Assembly (NCBI GenBank): GCA_002747395.1
Contig: PDPE01000032.1
Location: 120,528-184,527 of the forward strand
Reading direction: 5' to 3'
Length of the DNA: 64,000 nucleotides
DNA from: Pseudomonadota bacterium
Lineage (GTDB): Bacteria; Pseudomonadota; Gammaproteobacteria; Pseudomonadales; Oleiphilaceae
The notes below the pieces were generated by a model. It worked only from the letters and a program-made list of their open reading frames with translations, was not told where the DNA came from and ran no database searches. Both the position numbers and the translations under genes were made by a program. Shown in pieces: positions 9,434 to 18,946 of the stretch. The stretch's first letter is position 1. Every line of letters starts with the position of its first letter.

Positions 9434-12400
9434 GCACGCCATCATTCCCGTCTGCAGGCTCGCCGTCCGACCACAGGAAACCCGCGACCAACCAGGATAA
9501 ACCTGCCATCAACTACCATAAAAATGACATTATCGGTCGGTTCGCCCAACACAAGGTTGCTGCCAACCTGTTGATGCTGATTCTGTTGATTTCAGGAATC
9601 TACAGCCTTGGCAAACTTAACCGGCAATTTTTCCCGAACTTCGCCGTTGACTTTATCGTCGTAAAGGTGGTCTGGCCCGGAGCCAGTGCAGAAGATGTCG
9701 AAAAATCGGTGGTTCGCCCGCTGGAGCAGGAATTGCGCAACCTGAGTAACGTAAAAGAAATGAATTCCACCTCCAGTCGGGGCGTTGCATCCGTTGTGAT
9801 GGAATACGAGGAAGGTACCGATATGGGCCTGGCGCTCAATCAGACCAAGGAGTTTGTCGGCCTGATTCGAAACCTGCCGACAGATGCCGAAGCACCGGAA
9901 GTCACCAAGGTGGTTCGCTATGAGGAGATTGCCACACTGATTCTCACCTCCGAGGGCAGTCTTGAGGAATTGCGCCCCCTTGCCTACCAGTTTGAACGGG
10001 AACTGCTTGACCGGGGTATCGCAAAGGTCGAGATGACAGGTCTGCCCCAACAGGAAATTGCCATCGAGGTAAGCAGTGAAACAATTCAGACCCTGAACCT
10101 CTCCCATATTCAGATCGGCGACCGAATCAGGCAACACAGCCAGGACATCCCGGCAGGCGCGGTGGGGCGATCCGAGGCCGAACGCGAAATTCGAAGCCTG
10201 GAAAAACGGCGCACCGCAGAAGGCTTCGAAAGTTTGCCCATCACCACCACTGAAGACGGACAGAAGCTCACGGTGGGCGACATAGGCGAAGTGACCTTGC
10301 GAGCAAAGGAAAACGGCGTGGAAGTCTATTATCGGGGGCATCCTGCCGTGCTCCTGAAACTCAAACGTTCAGAGACCACCGACTCGCTGAAATCCGCAGA
10401 AGTCATGCACACCTGGCTGGATGAAAAACAACACACTCTGCCTGACAGCATTCAACTCATTCCCACCAACGAGCTCTATGTCTTCGTTGAGCAGCGCATC
10501 AACCTGCTACTTAAAAACGGTATTTCAGGACTGATCCTGGTTGTCGCCATCCTCTTTATCTTTTTAAATGGCCGTGTCGCTTTCTGGGTTGCCTGTGGTA
10601 TTCCGATTTCATTTATGGGGGCGCTTACCGTTCTTTATTTTTCAGGTGGCAGCATCAATATGCTGAGCCTGTTTGCCCTGATTATGGCCCTGGGTATCAT
10701 TGTCGATGATGCGATTGTGGTGGCCGAAGATGCGCTGACCCACTACCAGACGGGAGAAGGCTCGCTCCAGGCAGCAGAAGGTGGAGCCAGACGCATGTTT
10801 GTACCTGTAATGTCGTCCTCATTGACGACTCTGGCTGCATTTCTCCCCCTGATGCTGATCGGAGGCATCATCGGCACCATTCTGAGCGATATTCCCTTTG
10901 TCGTAGTCTGTGTCATCCTTGCCTCCCTGATCGAGTGCTTCCTGATCCTGCCCGGCCACCTGAGACACAGTTTTCACAAGAACCACCATAAGGCTCCCGG
11001 GCGCGTTCGAGCCAGGTTGGATGCCAGCTTTAACTACTTCCGGGATCACCTGTTCTACTCCCTGATTTCAACCGCCATGAAATACCGCGGGGTGACACTG
11101 ACCACCGCCCTGGCTTTGTTGATTTGTGCTTTTTCCCTGGTGAAATACGGTCAGGTCAAATTTAATTTTTTCCCCCAGCCGGAAAGTCCGACGATTTTCG
11201 CCAGCATCAAATTTGCGGCCGGAACACCACCTGAAACCATCAGGCAATTTGCCTTTGATATGGAACGTACCCTGTGGGAAACGGCAGAAGAACTGAAAAC
11301 AGATAAAGACCTGGTGAAAGCCTCCTACATCCGCCTGAACGCTGCTTCGTTCAGTGGTGGCCAACGCTTTCAGCGTGGAGATCAATACGCCATGGTTACC
11401 GTTGAATTGAGCATGCCTGATGAGCGAACTGTGAGAAATCCTGAATTTATCAAACAGTGGCGCGCCAACCTCGATCTGCCCGCCGGTGTGGAAATATTGA
11501 GTATGCGCAGCCCGAGTGGTGGCCCGCCAGGCAAAGACATTGATATTTTTCTGACCGGAGGAAATGCCGATACGCTAAAGGCAGCGGCAGAAGAGTTGAC
11601 CAGAGAAATGAAGGTGTTCAAAGGTATCTCGGATATTGTTGACGACCTGCCTTACGGTAAACAACAATTTATTTTCTCCCTGACTACCGAGGGTGAGTCA
11701 CTCGGGCTATCCGTCGCCAATGTCGGGAGCCAGATCCGCGCTGCCCTGGACGGCCGACTGCTTCAGGTTTTTTATAACCAGGATGAAGAAATCGAAGTCA
11801 GGATTATGCTGCCCGGGGAAGAGCGCCATTTCCAGCGCACCCTGCAAACCCTGCCTGTCGTTACCCCGTCAGGCCAGACCCTGCCCCTGGCAAACGTGAT
11901 CAACCTGGAGTCGAGGCGGGGGCTTGAGATACTCAGGCACTCCGATGCCCGGCTTGGCGTTCATGTTACTGCCGAGGTCAACACCAAAATTACCAATATC
12001 AACGATGTGCTGACCTCGATTCAAACAGACATTATTCCGGGCATCATTGACAAATACGGCCTGTCGGTTTCCTACAAGGGCAAGGCGGAGGAACAGGCCG
12101 AAACCAATGCGGATATGGCTCAGGGTGCGATACTCGCGGTGATTGGCATTTATATCATTCTCGCCTGGGTGTTCGCCTCCTATAGCTGGCCACTGGCTGT
12201 CATGCTGGCGATTCCCTTTGGTATCGGTGGAGCCATCTTTGGTCACTGGCTGCTTGGCATCAACCTGACATTACTCTCCCAGTTCGGCATATTTGGTTTA
12301 TCAGGAATTGTTATCAATGATGCGATCATTCTTATCAGCTTTTACAAGCAACTCAGGGAAAAGGGGATGGCAGTGAGAAAGGCACTGGTCAGAGCATCCT

Positions 12401-12630
12401 GTCAGAGACTGCGTGCCGTCTTGCTCACCTCACTCACCACCATAGCCGGACTTCTGCCCTTGCTATTTGAAAGCTCATTGCAGGCCCAGTTTCTCATTCC
12501 GATGGCGGTTAGTATTTCCTTTGGCCTGGCCTTTGCCACCCTGCTGGTGCTGATTGTGATTCCTGTCATGCTGTCCTACATAGAATCGTTCAGTACACTG
12601 GTCAGCAAAGCAAGAGAGCGACTGCTATGA
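9430..12630 (+). CDS. RND-family efflux permease
   Basis: A 1066-residue inner-membrane proton-driven transporter of the hydrophobe/amphiphile efflux (AcrB-like) superfamily. The usual duplicated architecture is visible: TM1 (VAANLLMLILLISGIYSLG), a large porter domain, a TM2-6 bundle with the proton-relay region LGIIVDDAIVVAEDAL, a second porter domain, and TM8-12 with LSGIVINDAIILISFYKQL. ANQTKE-like periplasmic elements and PGASAEDVE near the N-terminus fit the family. An unusual hydrophilic tail of about 40 residues precedes TM1. It is translationally coupled to the adaptor upstream. The substrate is unknown; the absence of a TolC gene suggests a shared outer-membrane channel. Confidence 0.92.
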   Translation: MSTPSFPSAGSPSDHRKPATNQDKPAINYHKNDIIGRFAQHKVAANLLMLILLISGIYSLGKLNRQFFPNFAVDFIVVKVVWPGASAEDVEKSVVRPLEQELRNLSNVKEMNSTSSRGVASVVMEYEEGTDMGLALNQTKEFVGLIRNLPTDAEAPEVTKVVRYEEIATLILTSEGSLEELRPLAYQFERELLDRGIAKVEMTGLPQQEIAIEVSSETIQTLNLSHIQIGDRIRQHSQDIPAGAVGRSEAEREIRSLEKRRTAEGFESLPITTTEDGQKLTVGDIGEVTLRAKENGVEVYYRGHPAVLLKLKRSETTDSLKSAEVMHTWLDEKQHTLPDSIQLIPTNELYVFVEQRINLLLKNGISGLILVVAILFIFLNGRVAFWVACGIPISFMGALTVLYFSGGSINMLSLFALIMALGIIVDDAIVVAEDALTHYQTGEGSLQAAEGGARRMFVPVMSSSLTTLAAFLPLMLIGGIIGTILSDIPFVVVCVILASLIECFLILPGHLRHSFHKNHHKAPGRVRARLDASFNYFRDHLFYSLISTAMKYRGVTLTTALALLICAFSLVKYGQVKFNFFPQPESPTIFASIKFAAGTPPETIRQFAFDMERTLWETAEELKTDKDLVKASYIRLNAASFSGGQRFQRGDQYAMVTVELSMPDERTVRNPEFIKQWRANLDLPAGVEILSMRSPSGGPPGKDIDIFLTGGNADTLKAAAEELTREMKVFKGISDIVDDLPYGKQQFIFSLTTEGESLGLSVANVGSQIRAALDGRLLQVFYNQDEEIEVRIMLPGEERHFQRTLQTLPVVTPSGQTLPLANVINLESRRGLEILRHSDARLGVHVTAEVNTKITNINDVLTSIQTDIIPGIIDKYGLSVSYKGKAEEQAETNADMAQGAILAVIGIYIILAWVFASYSWPLAVMLAIPFGIGGAIFGHWLLGINLTLLSQFGIFGLSGIVINDAIILISFYKQLREKGMAVRKALVRASCQRLRAVLLTSLTTIAGLLPLLFESSLQAQFLIPMAVSISFGLAFATLLVLIVIPVMLSYIESFSTLVSKARERLL

Positions 12631-12671
12631 AGGAACTGCTAAAAAGGAACTACTAAAAAGGAACTACTGTA
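12630..12671. repeat. 14-bp tandem repeat, three units
   Basis: AAGGAACTACTAAA is repeated three times head to tail with one or two changes per copy, starting at the stop codon of the RND permease gene. Each copy contains AAGGA, but no open frame follows. It is probably spacer duplication. Confidence 0.8.
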
Positions 12672-12945
12672 AAGGAGGAAAGAAACTATCCCCAGAAACT
12701 GTGGATATCTCTGTGTATTAGCCAGGTACAGAGTGCTGCAGGGCACGAAAAACCGGCACTTCAAATAACTGTTCGAGAAAACGACAGTGTTCAAACTGCA
12801 CAAACAACCATTCTCGTCTGCCCGTCCCGACCACGGCAAATTGTTGCCTCTTTTGATGGTATGGCACTTGCATAATCCAATAGGCTGCGGCACACAACTG
12901 CCCCGCCCGACCACGCAATAACGCAACACCAGGGGAGACGAACAA
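12672..12945. other. Spacer between efflux pump and motA-like gene
   Basis: Together with the repeat before it this is a 315-bp stretch without a gene on the plus strand. I see no convincing small gene on either strand. It contains TGGCAC followed at once by TTGC (about 12863-12872), which lacks the 5-bp spacing of a sigma-54 promoter. A GGGGAG ribosome site stands before the motA-like start. Confidence 0.6.
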
Positions 12946-13755
12946 ATGGGAAAACTATCCAAATACGGTTTTGCTACAGGCCTGATTATCATTGTGCTTG
13001 GCGTGTTTTTCTCCGCAGCCGAACCTCTTGAGTTCCTCAACGTTACCGGCCTGATTATTGTTGTCGGCGGCCTCGCAGCCGCACTCTTCGCCAGCTACCC
13101 GATCAGCGAAATCAAACGAGCCTTTGTTCAGGCGAAAGCTGTTCGGAAAGAGCTTGAGTTGGACGATGGCAAAGAGATTGACCAATTATTCATGTTTGCC
13201 GTTCTGATACGAAGAAATAATTTACGCGCCGCAGAGTATCAGCTTGAGTCAATCAAAAACAGTTTCGTGAAAACAGGCATCCAATGCTTGCTTGACCGGG
13301 TTCCTGCCGAAGAAATATCAGCCATTCTGAACTGGCGAATCACCAAACTGAAAACGGAAGAGAACGTCGCAGCACGAGTATTTCATTCGCTATCCGTCTA
13401 TGCACCGGCATTTGGCATGGTAGGCACCCTGATCGGGTTGGTAAATATGATGCTGGTGATGGAACAAAAGTCTTTTGACCTGGTGGGAGCCAATCTGGCC
13501 ATTGCACTGGTCACTACCTTTTACGGCCTGCTGCTGGCCAACCTGGTGTTTAAGCCCGTTGCCACCAAACTTGAACGTCGCACGGAAAGGCGGATTATCC
13601 ACATGACCATGTTGTTGCGCGGCATCCTGCTGATTGCAGAAGGGAAAACCCCGGCAGTGGTAAGAGACCAGCTGCATACCTTTACTGCACACTATGACGA
13701 TGAACTGAGATCACCCGGCATTCGCCACTCTTCGCTCAAACCTCAAGCGGCATAA
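12946..13755 (+). CDS. MotA/PomA-like stator protein
   Basis: A 269-residue inner-membrane protein of the MotA/TolQ/ExbB proton-channel superfamily, closest to flagellar stators. Four transmembrane helices are predicted: two near the N-terminus (LIIIVLGVFFSA; GLIIVVGGLAAALFA) and two after a cytoplasmic loop (FGMVGTLIGLVNMML; AIALVTTFYGLLLANLVF). The conserved prolines of MotA are present in YAPAFGMVGTL and VFKPVATKL. The cytoplasmic loop carries many charged residues, as in rotor-contacting loops. It pairs with the MotB-like gene 19 bp downstream. No flagellar genes are in the window, so the pair could be a housekeeping flagellar stator at an isolated locus, as motAB is in Pseudomonas, or could drive another machine. 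Confidence 0.85.
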   Translation: MGKLSKYGFATGLIIIVLGVFFSAAEPLEFLNVTGLIIVVGGLAAALFASYPISEIKRAFVQAKAVRKELELDDGKEIDQLFMFAVLIRRNNLRAAEYQLESIKNSFVKTGIQCLLDRVPAEEISAILNWRITKLKTEENVAARVFHSLSVYAPAFGMVGTLIGLVNMMLVMEQKSFDLVGANLAIALVTTFYGLLLANLVFKPVATKLERRTERRIIHMTMLLRGILLIAEGKTPAVVRDQLHTFTAHYDDELRSPGIRHSSLKPQAA

Positions 13756-13774
13756 CCACCAGGGTTTTTTCGTC

Positions 13775-14506
13775 ATGCACTATGGATCGGATCAACCACT
13801 GGCAGACCTGTTGAACAAACCGGAGACGGCGGGCAGCATCGATGGCTGGATGCTGACCTATCTGGATGTATTTGTACAAATGACAGCCATATTTGTGGTG
13901 CTGTTTATTATGACACACAGTCAGTCAGAAGCAGTCCCGGAGGCAACACAGGCAAAAATTTCCACGGCCACTTCCGCCACAAAAACAATGACAACAGCCC
14001 CGATACCTGCACCCGAGTTCGAGCCAACACTTGTCGCAACCATTGAAAACAATACAGAAAACCGGCTAACAGACCTGTACAACCAGGTTTCCAGGCTGGC
14101 CATCAGCGAGCAAATCGGGGTAAGTATTGAGGATGATTCAGCACGCCTGACCATTGAGGATGAAATATTATTCGACTCGGCTGAGGCCGGGCTGACGCCC
14201 AGCGGTGAAGACCTTCTGGCAGAATTGGCCCCTCTGGTTCAAGACTGCCAGGGCATTATTCTTATCGAAGGCCACACCGACGACCGCCCCATTCATACGG
14301 CGGATTACCCTTCCAACTGGGTGCTTGCCGGTGCGAGGGCCAACAGCGTCGTACACTTTCTCGTCGAATCCGGGGTCAATGAAAAGCGCTTGCGAGCCAT
14401 CAGCTATGGTGATACCAGGCCTGTGGTTCCCAACACCTCAGCATCAAACCGGCAAAAAAACCGTCGCGTCAGTATCGTGCTGAAACCATCGCAATGGATC
14501 GAGTGA
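13775..14506 (+). CDS. MotB-like stator protein with OmpA peptidoglycan-binding domain
   Basis: A 243-residue partner of the MotA-like protein. A single transmembrane helix, DGWMLTYLDVFVQMTAIFVV, contains Asp31 at the position of the essential proton-binding aspartate of MotB (D32 in E. coli). A flexible linker (about 50-100) leads to an OmpA-like domain with FDSAEAGLTPSGEDLL, IEGHTDDRPI, NWVLAGARANSVVHFL and the final NRQKNRRVSIVL, which would anchor the complex to peptidoglycan. The ribosome site is weak, so translation may be coupled to the upstream gene. The proton-channel residue and the anchor domain are both kept, so the complex should be an active ion-driven stator. Confidence 0.85.
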   Translation: MHYGSDQPLADLLNKPETAGSIDGWMLTYLDVFVQMTAIFVVLFIMTHSQSEAVPEATQAKISTATSATKTMTTAPIPAPEFEPTLVATIENNTENRLTDLYNQVSRLAISEQIGVSIEDDSARLTIEDEILFDSAEAGLTPSGEDLLAELAPLVQDCQGIILIEGHTDDRPIHTADYPSNWVLAGARANSVVHFLVESGVNEKRLRAISYGDTRPVVPNTSASNRQKNRRVSIVLKPSQWIE

Positions 14507-14712
14507 ATCGCTGAAAACTGCCCGAGTTTTGTCTTCTGCCTGTGTTGCTTCCGCTCACCGCCACATTCTCGCCCGCGCCGGGTCAGGGCTGTAGCGATAT
14601 AGAAAGCAGCGACAAAAGTTACAATTCTCCTGAAGGTGGATTGGCACAGATAGCGCTGACTTACTATATTGGAGATAACGCTATATTCAGATATTGGTAT
14701 TGAGGAGCACCT

Positions 14713-17700
14713 GTGAAACTATCACCACTCCAGGCGGCAGGACGACTGTTACTGGCTTTTATCATCTTTTTCAGTGGCATACAGACCAGCCATGCATTCA
14801 CCTATGTAATGATGCGGGATTCGGATTTACTGTCTCAAAGTGAGCTGGTTATTGTTGGCAAGGTAATAAAGGCAACTGAACTGGCCAACGAGCACAATGT
14901 TTTATTTGCCACTGAATACCTTTTCCGTGTCGCTGATACGATAAAGGGTCAGCCTTATGAAACCGTGACGGTTCGCGTTCCCGGCGTTCAACAACCCGGC
15001 CCTGACAGCATTTACCTGCATAGTGCACCGCACTTCTCCAACGATGACCAGGCTTTGCTATTTCTTGGTCGACACAGTGATGGCTACTACCAGCCCAGGC
15101 AATATGCCCTGGGCGTTTTCTCTATCAAAAAGTGGGATGAACAGCTCTACGCAGTACGCGACCTTTATGGCACAGACCTGTCCCCTGTCGCCAGGCATTC
15201 CTACACGGAGCCCGCCAATGTCAGGCAGTTGGCACCGTTCACGACCTGGTTGAAATCCAGGGCAAACCAGGAAACAAAACGCCCGGCAGGACGGAAACGC
15301 AGCCTTGACTCAGACCACAGCAAAGGTTCCGGTGACCAGGCAGTCACTGATGACTACTATGTCACCGATCCCTTGTTAAAAAGCCGACTGTCCGGCCTGC
15401 TAACCCCTCGCTTTACCATGATCAGAAGCGGTACCGGCTTCCGTTGGACCGATTTCGACAATGGACTCACTGTTGTCTGGCAACACAATGGCGGCTGGGC
15501 CTACAAAGATCAAATGGCACAGGCTCTCGCTGCGTGGAGTAATGCCACAGGCAGCAATATATCAATGAGACTTGGCGGTTCAACAAAAGCCGACAGCGGC
15601 CTGACGGCCTCCGATGAGATCAACACAATCCTGTTCAACGACCCCAACGATGAAATCAACGGGGCTTATGAGTGCGGTGTCGGGGGTACATTGGGAATGG
15701 GAGGGCCCTTTTCTGTCGGCATACACAAATATAACGGAACGACATACAACACAACGGTAGAAGGCGATCTCGTCATAAACGACGATGCCGAGTGCTTTCT
15801 GGATCAATTCAACAAGGCCAACGCGGCAGAAATAATCGGGCACGAAATCGGGCACACCCTGGGATTCGGACACTCTTGCGGGGACGCAAGCAGCGGCCCT
15901 TGCGACGACAACCCGACGGGTGATGCTGATGCATTGATGCGTGCCACCGCACATGATGATGGGCGTGGCGCCTCTCTGGGCCGTGACGATATTCTGGCTG
16001 CAGCCTTTTTGTACAAGTCCAACGCAGCCCCTGCCAATCAACCGCCGGTCATCTCTGCAATCAGCAACCAGACTATCGATCAGGACAGATCGACGGATGC
16101 TATCGGATTCACTATCTTCGACCCTGATGGTGAAATCAACAACGCCACAGTAACGACAAGCAGTAGCAATACTGACCTGGTTGGAGACAATTCTATCCAG
16201 CTTGCCGGCTCCGGCAACAACCGGACAATAACGGTGACACCCAGCCCGGGCAAGAGTGGTTCTGCGAGGATTACCATTACTGTTACAGATGAACATCAGG
16301 GCACTGCATCAACCACTTTTACCCTGACCGTAAACGAAGTGATCAACAACCAGCCTCCAACCATCTCCAGCATAGCCGACCAGACCGTTGCAGAAAACGG
16401 CTCTGTGGGGCCGATCAGCTTCACCATTGCAGACCCGGACAATGCAGCAACCGAATTGGTGGTCATGGCCGCCAGCAGCAACGTCCTCCTGATACCGAAC
16501 CAGAACATACAATTGGGTGGAACCGGCTCAACACGAACGGTCACCCTGTTTCCACTGCTATCTTCCACAGGAAGTACCCAAATCACCCTCTCGGTTTCTG
16601 ATGGTGAGCTCAGTGCATCAACCTCGTTCACTGCAACAGTGGTCGCACCCGACTTGCCACCGGTTATTTCGTCAATTCCGAATCAAATCATCACGATGAA
16701 TTCATCAACAGAAGCCCTGGCATTTCAGGCAGAAGACCCGGACGGGGGTGAACAGACTCTGCTGATCACAGCCAGTTCGGACAATATCCGATTGATTCCT
16801 GATCAAAACATCCTGATTTCAGGAACCGGCCCCGGCTACCGGATAAAAGCAACGCCGGTAAAGGATGTCACAGGTATCGTCAACATCACCGTTACCGCAA
16901 GCGATGGGAAGCTATCTGCCTCCACTGCATTCACAATAGAAATCAAAGGCTCCACGGTCACCGGCAATACCGGTGATTCCGGTGCCGGCTCCTTGCGCAG
17001 CGCCATTTTGAGCGCAACCGAGGGAAGCAGAATCAGTTTTGACGGAACGGCATTCCCGCAAGACAGAAACCCGGATAACAACCCGGTGATTCAACTTGAC
17101 TCTCCCCTGATCATTGAGTCAGGAGTCACCATCAACGGCGATATTGATGGTGACGGTATTCCTGATGTCACCATAGCAGGCAGTAACACAGGTTTGATGC
17201 AGGTGACCACATCAACTGAAGTTGGCCTGAACGGCCTGGTGTTAACCGACAGTGAAGCGGCTCAAGGTGGTGCGTTATCCGTCACAGGCGGCGGTACCGT
17301 CAATATCGGGCACTCGATTATCAGAAACAATACGGCGGACTCGGGAGGAGGCATCTTCAACCAGGCCGGCCTGGTCAGGATTGTAAACTCAACGCTGTCC
17401 GGGAACATATCGGGACAAGGCGGTGGCATCCTGCTCGACGGTTCGAATGCACAGGTGACGATTGAAAACAGTGTGTTTGACAGCAATGCATCGCTCGGCA
17501 ATGGGGGCGCCATCCTGAACGCCGGTGGCGTATTGCAACTTGACAATGCCGTTTTTTCAGACAACTCGTCAGATGGCGATGGCGGTGCCCTGTACACAGC
17601 GTCGGGCGGACAGGTCAGCATCAACAATGTCACAATCAGCGAAAACACAGCCGGTTCCGGTGCCGGTGTTGCCCAGCAGGGTGGTAGCACCAGCATTACC

Positions 17701-18726
17701 AACTCAATCATTGCCGGAAACAGCCTTCGGGCCACCTCCGGATTCTCCGCATTGACTGACAGTACATTTTCAGACAACAGATCCGCTTACAGCAGATCTG
17801 GCAAAAAAAGCGATGCAAACAGCGATGGTGCAGATGTATCTGTCACAGGCGGCTCAATGACTGTCAGCTACAGCGGCATCAAGAAAATTTCAGGCCACTT
17901 CACTGATACCGGAACCAATCTGTTTTCCACTGATATGATGCTGGAGCCCGCATCGATATCAGGCTTTAAAAAAGTGTACCGTCTGAAGGCCGGCAGCCCT
18001 GCCATCGATGCGGGTGACAGCAACACTCCGGGACAGGGAGGCTCATGCAGCCCGGTTGATATCACCGGCAAGCCAAGACCCATTGACGGTGATGGAGACT
18101 TCATCGCCATCTGTGATATAGGCGCATTTGAATATGATGTGATCAGTGATACAGGCAATAGAGCCGAACGGGTCGCTACCGTTCAGGAACAATACATCGC
18201 TTTCTATGGTCGACCGGGCGATCCGGGCGGCGTCAGGTTCTGGGTAGGCGAACTTGAAAGCGCAGGCACGCTGTCTGCCATTCAAAACCGGTTTGGCACC
18301 TCTGCCGAATTCAGTCGGCTCATTGTGCCCGGCAACGCCACCACTGTCGATGAACTGACCCGGGAACAAAAAGGCGAACTGATCAACAACCTCTACCTGA
18401 ACATGTTTGGTCGCGGCGTCGAGGGCTCGGCAGACGACCCGGCAACCGGCCTCGGCTTCTGGACTGCCGAACTGGAAAAACCGGAAGTCTCGCTCATCGA
18501 CATATCCACCCGCATTGCCGATGGTGCCATCAATGAGGACGACACCGTTCTCGGATTGAGAGTAGAGTTGGCACAACGCATTACCGAGGAATTCGTTCTG
18601 CAATCAAAGCGCTACACAGAAATGCACATCCCCCGGATTCGTACATTTATATTCGACAATATCGATGATGCAAATGATGACCCGGCATCACTTGATGTCG
18701 AGTCACTGGTTCGAGGGCTGCAATAG
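14713..18726 (+). CDS. Exported multidomain metzincin-like protein with Ig-like repeats, beta-helix and DUF4214
   Basis: A 1337-residue protein with a Sec signal peptide (LLLAFIIFFSGIQTSHA). In order: an N-terminal domain of unknown type (about 30-190); a matrixin-like zinc protease domain with HEIGHTLGFGH at residues 377-387, the three-histidine metzincin motif, followed by DALMRA as a possible Met-turn; three Ig/cadherin-like repeats of about 100 residues beginning PPVISAISNQT, PPTISSIADQT and PPVISSIPNQI; a right-handed beta-helix with repeated GGG/NNT and GNGGAI motifs (about 800-1010); and a C-terminal DUF4214 domain with two FYGR/MFGR units (about 1155-1310). It is probably secreted or surface-bound and may cut extracellular protein or serve in adhesion. 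The GTG start is chosen because GAGGAG precedes it and the signal peptide follows. Confidence 0.82.
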   Translation: MKLSPLQAAGRLLLAFIIFFSGIQTSHAFTYVMMRDSDLLSQSELVIVGKVIKATELANEHNVLFATEYLFRVADTIKGQPYETVTVRVPGVQQPGPDSIYLHSAPHFSNDDQALLFLGRHSDGYYQPRQYALGVFSIKKWDEQLYAVRDLYGTDLSPVARHSYTEPANVRQLAPFTTWLKSRANQETKRPAGRKRSLDSDHSKGSGDQAVTDDYYVTDPLLKSRLSGLLTPRFTMIRSGTGFRWTDFDNGLTVVWQHNGGWAYKDQMAQALAAWSNATGSNISMRLGGSTKADSGLTASDEINTILFNDPNDEINGAYECGVGGTLGMGGPFSVGIHKYNGTTYNTTVEGDLVINDDAECFLDQFNKANAAEIIGHEIGHTLGFGHSCGDASSGPCDDNPTGDADALMRATAHDDGRGASLGRDDILAAAFLYKSNAAPANQPPVISAISNQTIDQDRSTDAIGFTIFDPDGEINNATVTTSSSNTDLVGDNSIQLAGSGNNRTITVTPSPGKSGSARITITVTDEHQGTASTTFTLTVNEVINNQPPTISSIADQTVAENGSVGPISFTIADPDNAATELVVMAASSNVLLIPNQNIQLGGTGSTRTVTLFPLLSSTGSTQITLSVSDGELSASTSFTATVVAPDLPPVISSIPNQIITMNSSTEALAFQAEDPDGGEQTLLITASSDNIRLIPDQNILISGTGPGYRIKATPVKDVTGIVNITVTASDGKLSASTAFTIEIKGSTVTGNTGDSGAGSLRSAILSATEGSRISFDGTAFPQDRNPDNNPVIQLDSPLIIESGVTINGDIDGDGIPDVTIAGSNTGLMQVTTSTEVGLNGLVLTDSEAAQGGALSVTGGGTVNIGHSIIRNNTADSGGGIFNQAGLVRIVNSTLSGNISGQGGGILLDGSNAQVTIENSVFDSNASLGNGGAILNAGGVLQLDNAVFSDNSSDGDGGALYTASGGQVSINNVTISENTAGSGAGVAQQGGSTSITNSIIAGNSLRATSGFSALTDSTFSDNRSAYSRSGKKSDANSDGADVSVTGGSMTVSYSGIKKISGHFTDTGTNLFSTDMMLEPASISGFKKVYRLKAGSPAIDAGDSNTPGQGGSCSPVDITGKPRPIDGDGDFIAICDIGAFEYDVISDTGNRAERVATVQEQYIAFYGRPGDPGGVRFWVGELESAGTLSAIQNRFGTSAEFSRLIVPGNATTVDELTREQKGELINNLYLNMFGRGVEGSADDPATGLGFWTAELEKPEVSLIDISTRIADGAINEDDTVLGLRVELAQRITEEFVLQSKRYTEMHIPRIRTFIFDNIDDANDDPASLDVESLVRGLQ

Positions 18727-18790
18727 AGGATAAACCATTGCAGGCAATCTGTGCAGGGAGCACGAGCAGGTAGTCTTTTTCCTTAAAAAA

Positions 18791-18853
18791 GGCAGGTTTT
18801 TATCGTGGTTGTTATCCAGGTTGTGATCACAATCAACCACGCAGAGGCCTGCC
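18791..18853. promoter_or_regulatory. Nested inverted repeats between the metzincin and DUF748 genes
   Basis: Three symmetrical elements are nested: GGCAGG (18791-18796) with CCTGCC (18848-18853); CGTGGTTG (18804-18811) with CAACCACG (18834-18841); and the perfect 12-bp palindrome TTGTGATCACAA (18821-18832) inside. The outer arms could fold as RNA at the 3' end of the metzincin message. The inner palindrome resembles operators of GntR-type regulators. It is not a CRP site because the half-sites lack the 6-bp spacer. Confidence 0.5.
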
Positions 18854-18946
18854 CTGTTCTCGCCAATAAATTTTTAATTCCAATTTACCCGGCGCTGCTT
18901 CATTGCTACCATTCTCCTTCGTGCTACCAGTCAAGGAAAGAAAACA

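Noticed and set aside
12855..12875. Possible sigma-54 promoter (TGGCAC...TTGC) before the motA-like gene
   Set aside because: The two boxes touch, while a -24/-12 promoter needs about 5 bp between them.
12639..13040. A 133-codon minus-strand frame before the motA-like gene
   Set aside because: It overlaps the start of a well-supported gene and shows no recognisable domain or start signal.
12946..18726. A Zorya-like defence system based on the MotA/MotB pair
   Set aside because: No ZorC, ZorD or ZorE-type gene follows; the MotB-like protein is of ordinary size with a normal OmpA domain, and the next gene is an exported protease-like protein.
18821..18832. CRP/Vfr binding site in TTGTGATCACAA
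   Set aside because: The half-sites TGTGA and TCACA are directly joined, whereas CRP needs a 6-bp spacer.
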